Positions 25,920 through 35,483 of a DNA stretch of 64,000 nucleotides are shown here, piece after piece. The stretch's first letter is position 1; every line of letters begins with the position of its first letter. Source of the stretch: Pseudoxanthomonas sp. GM95 (GTDB lineage Bacteria > Pseudomonadota > Gammaproteobacteria > Xanthomonadales > Xanthomonadaceae); contig NZ_FOAX01000001.1 of assembly GCF_900109775.1 (NCBI RefSeq), forward strand, positions 1,674,001 to 1,738,000, in the 5' to 3' direction. The position numbers and the translations under genes are program-made. A model generated the notes under the pieces. It saw only the letters and a program-made list of their open reading frames with translations, did not search any database and was not told the DNA's origin.

Positions 25920-28688
25920 TCAGAACTCCCAGCGCAGCTTGCCCCACACGTAACGACCCAGCGTGTCGTAGGTCGATGCGTCGGTGTTGGACGCATTGGA
26001 GTAGTAACCGTAATAGATTGGCGGCAGCTTGTCGGCCACGTTGTCCACGCCCAGCGAGGCGTTGAGGTGCAGCTTCTCGAACTTCCGGCTCAGCGAGAGG
26101 TTGTGGTAGACCACCGGATTGACCTTGAAGTACACGCAGTTGCCGGCGGCATCGGTGTTGTAGCAGTAGTTTTCATAGGCGCTGCCAACCGTGCTGGAGC
26201 CGATGTAGCGCATCGTCCAGGCGGCATGCCAGTCGTGGTAGTCCCAGCCGGCAGTCAGGTTGGCCTTCAGGCGCGGCAGGTTGCCACCGGTGCCGGAGGT
26301 CTCGCCGACGTAGTTATGCGAATCGCCGTCGACCAGGTACTTGTCCATGATGGTCGCATCCAGCCCGAGCTGGAATTTTCCCCAGCGCCCGGCTTCGAAC
26401 TGGTACTTGGTGCCGAAGTCGTAGCCTCGGATCTCGACCTTGTCGTAGTTGATCGCATACGGCACGGTCACGCTGACCAGCGCGCCGGTGGAACTGCGCT
26501 GCACCAGCGCGCAGTACTGCGCGTTGCCCTGGTAGCACTGGTCCAGCACGTAGGTGTAGTCAACGCCGGAGATCATGTCGCTCAACTCGACGCGCCAGGC
26601 ATCGAGGTTGACCGAGAAGCCCGGCAGCCATTCAGGGTCGTAGACCAGGCCCACGTCGTAGGAATGGCCGGTCTCGGGCTTCAGGTCGAAGCCGGCGTTG
26701 GCATCACCGGTGACGATCACCGTGGCCGACCCCGTATTGACGAAGCTGCCATCGGTCGGCACGTTCGTGCAGCCACCCGCGCCTGCGCCGCCGGTGTAGC
26801 CCTCGCACGGATCGTAGAACGTGCCGGCGTCGTAGATGCCCTGGTACGGCGAGCCGTACAGGTCGCCCAAGGCGGGGGCGCGGAACACCTGCGCGGCGGT
26901 GCCGCGGATCAGCAGGTCTTCGACCGGCCGCCATTCCAGCGCCAGCGAACTGTTGGTGGTGCCTCCGAAGGCGCTGTAGCGCGAATAGCGGCTGCCGATG
27001 TCCAGCGTCAGCGAATGCGCGAACGGCACATCGGTCAGGATCGGCACCAGCAGCTCGGCGTAGACCTCCTTGAGCGTCTCTTCATGGCCCTGGGCCAGGA
27101 TGCAGCCGTCCATGTAGTCGCACGCGCCGTATTCGTCGGCCATGGCCACCGAGGCCTGCGTGCCCTGCTGGAAGCCGTTCTTGCGGTATTCCAGGCCGAC
27201 CGCGGCCTGCACGTCACCGGCCGGCAGGGTGAACAATGTGCCGTTGAGCGCCAGGTTGAAGCTCTTGCTGGTGCTCTCGTCCTTCAGATCCACCGGTAGC
27301 AGGCTGGCGTTGAGTGCGGCGATGGTGGAGGGATCGTTGACGTTGAACACGTTGGCCGTGTTGAAGACATCGGTCAGTTCCGAGGTCACTGCAAAGCCGT
27401 AGCGCACCAGCTTGTCGACATACTTGGCATAGCCGAAGTTGGCATCCCACTTCCAGCTGGAATCGCCGAAGCCACCGCGCAGGCCGGCGTCGATGTTGGT
27501 CTGCGCCATCGAGGAAACATACTTGCGCGTAAACAGATCGGTACGCAGGTAGTACTCGCTCAGGTCGGCACCGAACGGGTTGTAGGGATTGTCGGCGATA
27601 TCGGCGCCGACCGAACTGGCGCTGATGCCGTACGGCTGCAGGTGGGAGATCGTCTTGCTGTGGGTCCACAGCACATCAGCATAGGCCTCGATGCTGTCTG
27701 TCACATCGAAGGTGCCGCGGGCGGTGAAGTTTGTGCGCTCTACCGGCGTGGCCATGTACTGGGTGCCGTAGTAGTTATAGCGATCGCCCGCCGCGCTGCC
27801 GAAGGTGTGGTAATCGCTGGCGCTAAGCTGGCCGGTGCCGGCGTTGCTGTTGGCGGCGACCACCGAGCCATCGCTGAGCACCGCGCGCCCGTTGCTTCCG
27901 GTGTAGCTACCGATCACGCCGTTGACGTAGTTGAGCTGCTTCTGCGCGAAGTCGCGATCGCTGTTATAGAGCGCGTTCTGCGAGTTGTGGCTCAGGCCCA
28001 GCATCAGGCTGCCGCGGTCCCAGGTCTTGCCCCACTCCACGCCAAAGTTGCGACGGGCGCCATCGCCGTGACCGCTGATTCCACCATCGGCTTCCAGCGC
28101 GAAGCCGTCGTAACCCTTCTTGAGAATGATGTTGACCACGCCGCCGATCGCATCGGAACCGTAGATGGCCGACGCACCGGAGGTCAGCACTTCGATGTGG
28201 TCCACCATCGAGGCGGGGATCGAGTTGACGTCCACGCCCGGTGCCGAAGCCACGCTGCTCGCTGGGCCGGTCATGCGGTGGCCATCAAGCAGCACCAGCG
28301 TTCGCTCAGGCCCTAGGCCGCGCAGCGAGACCAATGCACGGCCATGACTGAAGCCGCTGTTGATCGACGTATTGGCCTGATATCCGGCCATCACCGGCAT
28401 GTCCTGCAACAGGTCACCCAGCGTGGATTTGCCGCTGTCCTCAATGCGCTGGCGATCGATGGTGATCACCGGGCTGGCCGTTTCCATGTCCACGCGGCGG
28501 ATGTGGCTACCGGTGACGCTGACGGTGTCGAGCGTCTGCGCCTTCTCATCCTTGGAGGCATCCTCCGCGGTGGCGTCGGCCTGTTGGGCAAGTGCAGGCG
28601 CAATGGTGGTGGCGGAGAGTGCCATCGCCATGGCGATGGCCAGGGCGCTGCGCGTGTGGCGCGGACGGGCATGGGGGTTCGACAGCAT
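25920..28688 (-). CDS. TonB-dependent outer-membrane receptor
   Basis: 922 residues from ATG 28688 (GAGGA about 8 bases upstream; longer starts lack support). Signal ALAIAMAMALSATTIAPALAQ, TonB-box-like TLDTVSVTGSHIRRVD, plug with LVSLRGLGPERTLVLLDGHR and TSGASAIYGSDAIGGVVNII, then a beta-barrel ending DTLGRYVWGKLRWEF. It is a paralogue of the receptor at 12352-15258 (same plug blocks and barrel end). It precedes the GH121/GH43/GH127/GH27 run on the same strand but is followed by a strong terminator. Import of arabino-oligosaccharides or glycopeptides is inferred from neighbours. Confidence 0.9.
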   Translation of the reverse strand: MLSNPHARPRHTRSALAIAMAMALSATTIAPALAQQADATAEDASKDEKAQTLDTVSVTGSHIRRVDMETASPVITIDRQRIEDSGKSTLGDLLQDMPVMAGYQANTSINSGFSHGRALVSLRGLGPERTLVLLDGHRMTGPASSVASAPGVDVNSIPASMVDHIEVLTSGASAIYGSDAIGGVVNIILKKGYDGFALEADGGISGHGDGARRNFGVEWGKTWDRGSLMLGLSHNSQNALYNSDRDFAQKQLNYVNGVIGSYTGSNGRAVLSDGSVVAANSNAGTGQLSASDYHTFGSAAGDRYNYYGTQYMATPVERTNFTARGTFDVTDSIEAYADVLWTHSKTISHLQPYGISASSVGADIADNPYNPFGADLSEYYLRTDLFTRKYVSSMAQTNIDAGLRGGFGDSSWKWDANFGYAKYVDKLVRYGFAVTSELTDVFNTANVFNVNDPSTIAALNASLLPVDLKDESTSKSFNLALNGTLFTLPAGDVQAAVGLEYRKNGFQQGTQASVAMADEYGACDYMDGCILAQGHEETLKEVYAELLVPILTDVPFAHSLTLDIGSRYSRYSAFGGTTNSSLALEWRPVEDLLIRGTAAQVFRAPALGDLYGSPYQGIYDAGTFYDPCEGYTGGAGAGGCTNVPTDGSFVNTGSATVIVTGDANAGFDLKPETGHSYDVGLVYDPEWLPGFSVNLDAWRVELSDMISGVDYTYVLDQCYQGNAQYCALVQRSSTGALVSVTVPYAINYDKVEIRGYDFGTKYQFEAGRWGKFQLGLDATIMDKYLVDGDSHNYVGETSGTGGNLPRLKANLTAGWDYHDWHAAWTMRYIGSSTVGSAYENYCYNTDAAGNCVYFKVNPVVYHNLSLSRKFEKLHLNASLGVDNVADKLPPIYYGYYSNASNTDASTYDTLGRYVWGKLRWEF

Positions 28689-29025
28689 CGAAGGATCCTC
28701 GGACTGAAATACAGCGGGAAAGTAGGGAAATCCGGGCCAAGACCGCCCGTTCCGCGGTGGCAGCGGAATCCAAACAACAAGCAAGGCGAAACACCGGTGG
28801 CCGCAGGGCCCAGGTGTCTTAGTACCGACCGTCGCCTCCCCGACGACGATCGTGGTGCCGCCATCGGCGACACCGCGTCCCTTTTCAACCGCGATCCATC
28901 ACGCTGCGCGCGAGAAGATCGCTGATCGGTCCAGTGCCATCATCCAGCAACAAAAGACAGATCGTCTTGACGCAATTGGCTGGGCCACGTGCGGAAATCC
29001 GCACTTTTCTGACGGCCCAGTCACT
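28689..29025. promoter_or_regulatory. Upstream region of the third TonB receptor
   Basis: 337 non-coding bases between the unassigned Tat enzyme and the receptor. They contain a perfect copy of the regulon palindrome (28989-29004) and no supported gene. The receptor promoter should lie between it and 28700. Confidence 0.5.
28989..29004. promoter_or_regulatory. Palindromic regulon site (receptor 3 copy, perfect)
   Basis: GTGCGGAAATCCGCAC: arms GTGCGGA/TCCGCAC are perfect inverted repeats around AA. It shares the 15 bases TGCGGAAATCCGCAC exactly with the copy in the epimerase/AraC promoter at 48406-48420. It is about 300 bases upstream of the receptor start. A TTTT follows on the plus strand only, the wrong side to terminate the minus-strand gene. 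Confidence 0.7.
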
Positions 29026-31383
29026 TCATCCGTAACGCGCCGCGATATTGACCTTGCTACCAGCGATCAACGGCAGCGCAACGCGGTCGCGATGCGGGCC
29101 GCTCAGTGTCGCCGGCGCGCCATCGATGGTGACTTCGCGCAAGGTCTTTCCGGCGGGCGCGCGCAGGGTCAACCAGGTGGTCTTGGGTTTCAAAGCGGGC
29201 AGCGTCACCTGCGCCTGGATCGCGCCTTGCTCGGGCTTCGCCTGAAGCGACACGCTGACCTTGCCCCACGGCGTGGGCGCACCGATGATCGTGATCGGCT
29301 TGCCGCTGGCGAGCCAATCGCGTGGCAATGCACGCGCCAGGAACAATTCCTCCTCCTGGTCGAACACCAGCATCCAGCGCAGCAGCAGCGGCACGGTCAT
29401 CTGCGCCGGCATGCAGAACAGCGGCATGCCGCCGGTGATGCCAGCCACCTCGCCTGCGGTCCAGCTACCGCGCGTGTGCGCCTGGTAGCGATGCGCATAG
29501 AGGAACAGCAGGTATTCCTCGATCCGGTCCAGCCGCAGCAGCTGCTGGGCATGCCCGTAGGAAATGAAGCCGAGGATGTCGCGCCCCTCCGGCGTGGGCT
29601 TCCAGATGTTGGAGACGATGCCCAAGGTCGTACCGCCGTGGCCGCGCAGGCAATCGATGACCAGGTGCGCCAGGTCGTCGGGCAGCACGTCGGCCTGCAA
29701 CAGTTCCGCATAGGCACGATGCGACCACAGCTGCTCGCTCTTGCTGGGATCCTCCTGCGACATGGCCTGGCGGAAGGTCTCGGTCGTGCCCGGCAGCGGG
29801 CCGACATACGCGGGCGTGAGATCGCGGCGAATATCGGCACGCAGGCTTTCCAGCAGTCGCTTGTGCAGCTGCTGCGCGCGTTGGCGCCATTGGCCGGAAA
29901 GTCCTGGCGTGCCCGCAATCGTCGGCCACACCGCGGCGATGTCTTCCCAACCGCGGATCGCCAAGGCGCTGTTGCCGAAGTACGGCTTCCACCAGAGCGA
30001 CGGATCCGGATACAGGCAGGCGTCGGATTCGCTCCAGCCGTGGATCAGGCCGTAACCGCGATCGCTGCGCGGCAGCTTCAGGCTGGCATCGTGCAGTTCG
30101 GCCAGCAGCTGCGCCGTCGCTTCGATCTTGCCCTGGTGCTTGCGCAACAGCGCGATATCTCCGGTGTAGCGCAGGTAGCGCGCCAGCAGCGAGAGCGTCA
30201 GGCCAAACTGGCCCGTCTCCGGCCCACGCATGTTGATCAGGCCATCGGGCTGGGTGTACTCGGACAGATAGTTGTCCAGCACGGCGCGGGCCTGGTCGAA
30301 GCGACCCCACTCCAGGTTGGCGTACAGCGAACTGGTGAAGGTGTCCTGGAAGCCGTCGTACTCGTTGCCGACATAATCGCGATCCACCGCCCCGTACTTC
30401 GGATACACGCCACCGGGGCGCACCACCAGCTCGCGCGCGAAGGCGAAGCGCGCCAGATCTGGCCAGCCCGCATCGGGCAACTGCATCGCGCTGGCCTGCG
30501 CCAGCTGCGCCTGCCAGACACCGGCGAAGTCGATCATGCCGCGATAGAAATCCTCTGCCGTGGCGCCGCCGCGGCGTGGCGGATAATCGGGATAGCTGTA
30601 GCCGTAGACGGTGCGCACCGCCCTGCCCTGCTCGACCAGCACCGCGCGGTGCCAGGTCTGCACGATGAACTTGTCCTGCGCATTGACGTCTGCGAACACC
30701 AGCAGGTCGTACCAGCGGCCCTCGCCGGCCGGGATCACCTTGTGCACGGCCGGCATCCAGCCGCCCAGCACGCCTTCGGCGCGGTGGGCGACCTTGTCGG
30801 CATCGACCAACTCGGGGAAGAACTGGATCGCGCGATAGGTGCGGCTGCGCCCATCGGGATAGATCTGCATCGTGTCGTTGCCCTGCACGGTGCCGACGAA
30901 CGTCGTCCAGGGCAGGCGGCCGTTGTAGTCCTTCGGATCCAGGCGCGAGGCCGGCGGCGGCGCGACATCGCGCACTTCATCCTCACGCGGATCGCCATCG
31001 CGCAGCAGCTGATCGGCCAGCAGGTCGGCTTCGGCCATCGCCAACTTGGCCAACGGCATGCCGAAGTACGGCGTGGCGGTGCTGCCCCACACGTCCTCGG
31101 TGCGCTTGCCCAGATCCAGCACGCCGGCCGCGCAGGCCAGCACCAGCGCGCCCTGTGGCGTGCGCAGGTCTTCGTGCACGGTCCAAACCTGGCCGCGATG
31201 GGCAAAGGCGCTGAGCTGGGTAAGCCCGGCCAGATCGACGTTGCTGACGGGCTGCAGGACCGGCAGCGGACTGGCGTCCCCTGCGGCGCCGGTCTTGTCG
31301 GCAGCCAGGCTGCCGACAGCGGGAAGCAGGCCGGCGGCTGCCGTTGCGGCCATGCCCTGGCGAAGGAAGTCTCTGCGATCCAT
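29026..31383 (-). CDS. Unassigned Tat-exported protein, probable (alpha/alpha)-barrel glycoside hydrolase
   Basis: 785 residues from ATG 31383 (a GTG at 31392 is also possible). It opens with a twin-arginine signal MDRRDFLRQGMAATAAAGLL. The N-terminal third (about 50-280) looks beta-rich. The middle (about 285-650) is helical and Trp-rich, with repeated helix-pair features (RGPETGQFGLTLSLLARYLR, IHGWSESDACLYPDPSLWWK, YFGNSALAIRGWEDIAAVW), as in (alpha/alpha)6-barrel glycosidases. The C terminus (about 680-785) is a beta domain like those that follow such barrels. I cannot place it in a named GH family. It sits between a TonB receptor and a GH35-like gene in the hydroxyproline-glycoprotein locus, and a regulon-type palindrome lies upstream, so an arabinoside or galactoside of these glycoproteins is a reasonable substrate guess. 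Confidence 0.55.
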   Translation of the reverse strand: MDRRDFLRQGMAATAAAGLLPAVGSLAADKTGAAGDASPLPVLQPVSNVDLAGLTQLSAFAHRGQVWTVHEDLRTPQGALVLACAAGVLDLGKRTEDVWGSTATPYFGMPLAKLAMAEADLLADQLLRDGDPREDEVRDVAPPPASRLDPKDYNGRLPWTTFVGTVQGNDTMQIYPDGRSRTYRAIQFFPELVDADKVAHRAEGVLGGWMPAVHKVIPAGEGRWYDLLVFADVNAQDKFIVQTWHRAVLVEQGRAVRTVYGYSYPDYPPRRGGATAEDFYRGMIDFAGVWQAQLAQASAMQLPDAGWPDLARFAFARELVVRPGGVYPKYGAVDRDYVGNEYDGFQDTFTSSLYANLEWGRFDQARAVLDNYLSEYTQPDGLINMRGPETGQFGLTLSLLARYLRYTGDIALLRKHQGKIEATAQLLAELHDASLKLPRSDRGYGLIHGWSESDACLYPDPSLWWKPYFGNSALAIRGWEDIAAVWPTIAGTPGLSGQWRQRAQQLHKRLLESLRADIRRDLTPAYVGPLPGTTETFRQAMSQEDPSKSEQLWSHRAYAELLQADVLPDDLAHLVIDCLRGHGGTTLGIVSNIWKPTPEGRDILGFISYGHAQQLLRLDRIEEYLLFLYAHRYQAHTRGSWTAGEVAGITGGMPLFCMPAQMTVPLLLRWMLVFDQEEELFLARALPRDWLASGKPITIIGAPTPWGKVSVSLQAKPEQGAIQAQVTLPALKPKTTWLTLRAPAGKTLREVTIDGAPATLSGPHRDRVALPLIAGSKVNIAARYG

Positions 31384-31462
31384 GGTGCCCACGCGGTTCG
31401 ATGATCAAGCTGCATCGTGCGGCGCGGGGCGCGCGGCGTCTTGTCCTGCACGCCTGTCGCCG

Positions 31463-31478
31463 GTGCGGCTTTTCGCAC
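31463..31478. promoter_or_regulatory. Palindromic regulon site upstream of the unassigned Tat enzyme
   Basis: Read on the minus strand this is GTGCGAAAAGCCGCAC, 14 of 16 bases identical to GTGCGGAAATCCGCAC at 28989-29004, with the same GTGCG-N6-CGCAC geometry. It lies in the short gap (31384-31522) about 80 bases upstream of the gene start at 31383. Confidence 0.5.
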
Positions 31479-31522
31479 AAGTCGGGTCTGCCGGCGACAG
31501 CGCTCCGGTCCGCAGTTGCAGC

Positions 31523-33142
31523 TCAGTACGTGCCGACCGTGACCCGCAGCACCGGCGGATCGGTGCGGACGAAATTGAGCCCGTAGTCGGTCTGGTCGCC
31601 GTTGAGCAGGCGTTCGAACTGCCACTGCCCGTCCACGTAATGCCCCAGCTCCACCCGCAGCAACTGGCCATGTAAATCGTCGTTGGCGACACGCGCAAAT
31701 TCGGCGCGTGCGGCGAAGCCGGTCAGTAGGAACTGATCCGCTGCGGTCTGCACCACCAGCAGGCGACCATCATGGTCGGCGTTGCCCGACAGGATCGGAT
31801 CGGCATCGCCCCAATACGGCGCACCGTAGGACACGCGTACTTCCCAGTCGCCGAAACGCAGCGTCCGCTGCGGCTGGCCGGGCTGCTCGGCCACCGCCTG
31901 CAGACGGCCTTCGAACGCGGCCTTGGCCAGGATCCGCTGCATCGGCGCCAGCTGGCCAAAGTTGGCCGCGTGGGCGGCGGTGGCGGTCTGCTTCTGCGGC
32001 GAGTCCGCACCATCCATGCCGAACACCGAGAAACCGATGCCGCCCTGGCCGAGCACATGGAACAGATACGGCACCGTCGCCGGTTCGAAGCCGGTTTCCG
32101 ACACCCAGGCGGGGTTGTCCGGACGCGCGTACTGGCTGATGACCTTGGTGTATTCGTTGTAGTCGCTGGTGTAGATGTCGGTGCCGATGAAGTCGATCGA
32201 CGGCGTCGCCGCGCGCCACAGGTCGAACACATTCACCGTTGCGCCCCCGGAGGGGTAATCCAGCCCCGGGAATTTCTTGCCCTTGTAGCGCAGCCAGGTA
32301 TTGACGTACATCGGCAGCGGATACGCCTGCTTGCCGGCGGCGGCGACCTGCTCAATGTAATGGGCGGTGCCATAGGCATTGAAGGCCTCGTCGGCCTCGG
32401 GCCCGAACACCTGCTGCCAGCTCCCGGCCGGCTTGCCCAGCTTGGCCGTGATCGCCGCCGGCACCGGCTGGGCGAAGGCGGCATTGGCGGCGGCGCCGTG
32501 GTCGCGGACCGCACCGACCGTGCCCGGCTCGTTTTCCACCTGGACCAGGATCACGGTGTGGCGATCACCGTCGACCTTGCGCAGGTGCGCCATCAGCGCG
32601 GTGAAGGCGCGTGTGTCCGCCTCGACATTGGCGCTGGCATAGGGCGAGAGCACATCGACCGGCTGGCCCTTTTCATCCAGCGCGCGCGGATAGGTCGCGG
32701 CGTCGCGCTTGATCCATTCGGGCACGTAGTGCATCTGCCCATTCTTCCAGCTGCCGAACCACAGCAGCGCCACTCGCAGCCCGCGCTGGCGAGCTTGGGC
32801 AATTAGCGCATCGACGTTAGCCGTGTCGTAGCGCCCAAGTGCGGGCTCGAACTGCTCCCAGTACACCGGCGCCTCGACGGTGTTGGCGTGCAAGGCCACC
32901 ACCTGATCCAGCGAACCCGGCAGCACCGACGGCCAGGCGCTGGAGTTGTGCAGCTGCGCAGCCAGTACCGTGTACGGCGCGCCATCGACCAGCAGCGCAT
33001 GGCGGCCCTTTTCGCTGACGAAGCGCGGCAGCTGCTCGGCCGTGGCGGCGGCGCACACGCCCGCCAATAGCAGGCCGGCCAGCGCCAGGCGTTGATGCAA
33101 GCGGCTGGCACGGCGACGGGGGTTGGAACATGCTGCAGTCAT
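31523..33142 (-). CDS. GH35-like beta-galactosidase
   Basis: 539 residues; its ATG (33140-33142) overlaps the S9 peptidase stop as ATGA. The signal includes LHQRLALAGLLLAGVCAAATA. A TIM-barrel with FVSEKGRHALLVDGAPYTVL, NTVEAPVYWEQFEP, GLRVALLWFGSWKNGQ, the acid/base Glu in VILVQVENEPG and a nucleophile-type Glu in NPAWVSETGFEP, followed by a beta domain (about 400-539), matches GH35/GH42-type beta-galactosidases with the DUF5597 C-domain seen in Xanthomonas and Caulobacter. Substrate is probably beta-galactose of arabinogalactan side chains. Translational coupling to the peptidase gene ties sugar removal to backbone cleavage. Confidence 0.82.
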   Translation of the reverse strand: MTAACSNPRRRASRLHQRLALAGLLLAGVCAAATAEQLPRFVSEKGRHALLVDGAPYTVLAAQLHNSSAWPSVLPGSLDQVVALHANTVEAPVYWEQFEPALGRYDTANVDALIAQARQRGLRVALLWFGSWKNGQMHYVPEWIKRDAATYPRALDEKGQPVDVLSPYASANVEADTRAFTALMAHLRKVDGDRHTVILVQVENEPGTVGAVRDHGAAANAAFAQPVPAAITAKLGKPAGSWQQVFGPEADEAFNAYGTAHYIEQVAAAGKQAYPLPMYVNTWLRYKGKKFPGLDYPSGGATVNVFDLWRAATPSIDFIGTDIYTSDYNEYTKVISQYARPDNPAWVSETGFEPATVPYLFHVLGQGGIGFSVFGMDGADSPQKQTATAAHAANFGQLAPMQRILAKAAFEGRLQAVAEQPGQPQRTLRFGDWEVRVSYGAPYWGDADPILSGNADHDGRLLVVQTAADQFLLTGFAARAEFARVANDDLHGQLLRVELGHYVDGQWQFERLLNGDQTDYGLNFVRTDPPVLRVTVGTY

Positions 33143-35439
33143 GGCGCGATGGCCTCCAAGGCATTCCAGCGCGGCGTGGCGCCGCCCTGCAGGTGACGGA
33201 CGAAAAAGTCGTACTGGCGACGGGTGACGTAATCGATCGGACCGGTGGAGCGACCGACGGTGTGTTCGCCACTGGGTACGGCGAGCAGGTCGAACTCCTT
33301 GCCCGCCTTGATCAGCGCGTCCACCAACTGCCCGGTCGAGGCGGGATCGACATTGCTGTCCTGCTCGCCGACCACCAGCAGCAGGTCGCCGCGCAGCTTG
33401 CCCGCGTTGACCACGCCGGAAGCGCGCGCGTAGCTGTCATCCACCGGCCAGCCCATCCACTGCTCGTTCCAGCTGATCTTGTCCATGCGGTTGTCGTAGC
33501 AACCAGCCATCGCCACGCCGACGGTATAGAACTCGGGATGGCGCTCCAGCGCGCCCAGCGTGCTCTGGCCACCGGCCGAAGCGCCGTAGATGCCCACGCC
33601 GCGGCTGATGTCGTAGGAAGGATCGCGCGCGGCCATCGCCTTGTGCCAGGCGATGCGATCAGGAAAGCCAGAGTCGCCCAGTTTCTTCCAAGCCACATCC
33701 TGGAAGGCCTTGGAACGATTGGCCGTGCCCATGCCATCGATCTGCACGACGATGAAGCCCAGATCGGCCAGCGCCTGCATGCCGATCTGCTTGTCACCGC
33801 CAGAGTGATAGCCGAACGGCCAAAAGGTCTTGGGCACGAAGGCATCGTGCGGACCGGCGTAGATGTTCTCGATCACGCGATAGCGCTTGTGCGGATCGTA
33901 GTCGCGTGGACGCACGACCATGCCCCAGATATCGGTCTTGCCGTCGCGGCCGTTGGCGACGAAGGTTTCCGGCGCCTTCCAGCCGGCGGCGACCAGGCGC
34001 GAGAGGTCGCCTCGTTCTGCCACCTGCACAAGCGCGCCGTCGATGGTGTGCAGTTCCATGACCGGCGCCAGGTCCGGACGCGAATACAGGTCCACGTAAT
34101 AGCGGCCATCGCCGGAGATCGCGATGTCGTGATCAGCATCTGACTTGCTCAGCCGGGTCAGATGGCGCCCGTCGAAATCCACGCTGAAAAGCTGGCGATC
34201 GTACGGGTCCTTGCCAGCTTCGGTGCCGCTCGCGCTGAACCAGATCCTGCGCTGGACATCGTCCACGCGCAGGACCTCGCGCACCACCCAATCGCCACGA
34301 GTAAGCTGCTGCTTGATCTTGCCGGTGATGCCATCAACCAGGTACAGATGGCGCCAGCCGTCGCGTTCGGAGATCCAGAGAATCTCCTTGCCTAGGCCGT
34401 CGACATCATGGGCGAAGCTGCGATCGGCGTAGATGAAGGTCTTGGCCGTTTCATCCACCGCCGCATGCGCCCGGCCGCTGGCCGCATCGACGGCCACCAC
34501 GCGCATCCGCTGGAACCCTCGCTGCACGTACTGCACGCTGAAACTGGCGCTATCGGCGCGCCACTGGATCGGCGACATCGAATAGGGGTTGGTCATCAGC
34601 GCATCGTCGATCGCGATGCGGCGGCCGCTCACGTCGAACAACACCGGACGCTCGATATCCACCGCATCGCCGGGCTTGGGATAGAGCTGGGTTCGCACGC
34701 GCGGCTGCAGCTGGTCTGGCGGCGAAGACTCGACCCGCGTCACCAGGCGCGGGAAGCCGGGCGTCACCCGGTACAGCGCCACATGGCGCGCATCGGGCGA
34801 CCAGGCGATGGTTTCCGGGTCGTAGAAGGCGTCGGCGCGGCCATCGGAGGTCAAAGTGATCACCTGGCCGTCCGCCACCTTCCGCAGCACGACATTGAAG
34901 CCGTCTGCATAGGCGTCCCACTGCCCGTCGGGCGATCGATGTGGCGTGTTGTCCGCCGCGACGCGCAGATCGCGCACCACGCCAAAGCCGCGTGGCCGTC
35001 CGGAGCTCTGCATAGGCGCACACACGTAGTCGACCAGCGTGCAGCGCCACGTTGCGTAGTCGCTGTCCATGTAAAAGCGGATGGCGCTATGCGCCTGCGC
35101 GCCTTCGGCCTCGTAGTCGAAATGCGAGAACGGCAGCGCCAGCGGGGCGACCGCCTGGTGGCTGGCCCGGGACAGTGCCTCGGCCAACCTCGCCGCATCG
35201 AACGCCGGCTCGACCGCATCGCGGCCCGGTGTGCGCACGACGAAAGCAAATCCCCCTTCGACCGTCTTGCGGTAGTAGAAGCGGCCGTCATCGCGCCATT
35301 GCGCCGGGAAGGCGACATCGCGCGTCAGCCCGCGCCAAGATTCGCGCAGGCCGAGCGAACGCGCGTAATCGGCAGGCGTCGGCGTGGCCTGGACGCTGCC
35401 GGCGACGGCGAGCAGCAGCAAGGCGGCGAACTTCTTCAT
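33139..35439 (-). CDS. S9-family (dipeptidyl-peptidase IV-like) prolyl peptidase, exported
   Basis: 766 residues, signal MKKFAALLLLAVAGSVQA. N-terminal beta-propeller (about 90-480, DPPIV_N type) and C-terminal alpha/beta-hydrolase (about 500-766) with catalytic Ser in GIYGASAGGQSTLG, Asp in LLVVGEQDSNVDP and His in VPSGEHTVGRS. S9 enzymes cut after proline; DPP-IV types release X-Pro dipeptides. In this locus X-Hyp dipeptides are the likely products from deglycosylated extensin. The gene overlaps the GH35-like gene by 4 bases and is 44 bases downstream of the permease gene. Periplasmic location is inferred from the signal. Confidence 0.87.
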   Translation of the reverse strand: MKKFAALLLLAVAGSVQATPTPADYARSLGLRESWRGLTRDVAFPAQWRDDGRFYYRKTVEGGFAFVVRTPGRDAVEPAFDAARLAEALSRASHQAVAPLALPFSHFDYEAEGAQAHSAIRFYMDSDYATWRCTLVDYVCAPMQSSGRPRGFGVVRDLRVAADNTPHRSPDGQWDAYADGFNVVLRKVADGQVITLTSDGRADAFYDPETIAWSPDARHVALYRVTPGFPRLVTRVESSPPDQLQPRVRTQLYPKPGDAVDIERPVLFDVSGRRIAIDDALMTNPYSMSPIQWRADSASFSVQYVQRGFQRMRVVAVDAASGRAHAAVDETAKTFIYADRSFAHDVDGLGKEILWISERDGWRHLYLVDGITGKIKQQLTRGDWVVREVLRVDDVQRRIWFSASGTEAGKDPYDRQLFSVDFDGRHLTRLSKSDADHDIAISGDGRYYVDLYSRPDLAPVMELHTIDGALVQVAERGDLSRLVAAGWKAPETFVANGRDGKTDIWGMVVRPRDYDPHKRYRVIENIYAGPHDAFVPKTFWPFGYHSGGDKQIGMQALADLGFIVVQIDGMGTANRSKAFQDVAWKKLGDSGFPDRIAWHKAMAARDPSYDISRGVGIYGASAGGQSTLGALERHPEFYTVGVAMAGCYDNRMDKISWNEQWMGWPVDDSYARASGVVNAGKLRGDLLLVVGEQDSNVDPASTGQLVDALIKAGKEFDLLAVPSGEHTVGRSTGPIDYVTRRQYDFFVRHLQGGATPRWNALEAIAP

Positions 35440-35483
35440 GCGCGGGTCTTCATGCGGGGGCCTCGGGTGTCACGCGGTGCGGC

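Noticed and set aside
25848..27299. Plus-strand 483-codon frame opposite the third receptor
   Set aside because: Antisense shadow of the receptor gene, and similar to the shadow opposite the second receptor because the receptors are paralogues.
28989..29010. Palindrome followed by TTTT read as an intrinsic terminator
   Set aside because: The T tract is on the plus strand, but the flanking genes run on the minus strand; the same palindrome recurs in the epimerase promoter, so an operator is the better reading.
28852..31404. Plus-strand reading frame of 850 codons opposite the unassigned Tat enzyme
   Set aside because: Its His/Gln/Arg/Ala-rich translation is typical of the antisense frame of a high-GC gene, whereas the minus-strand frame has a Tat signal and structured domains.
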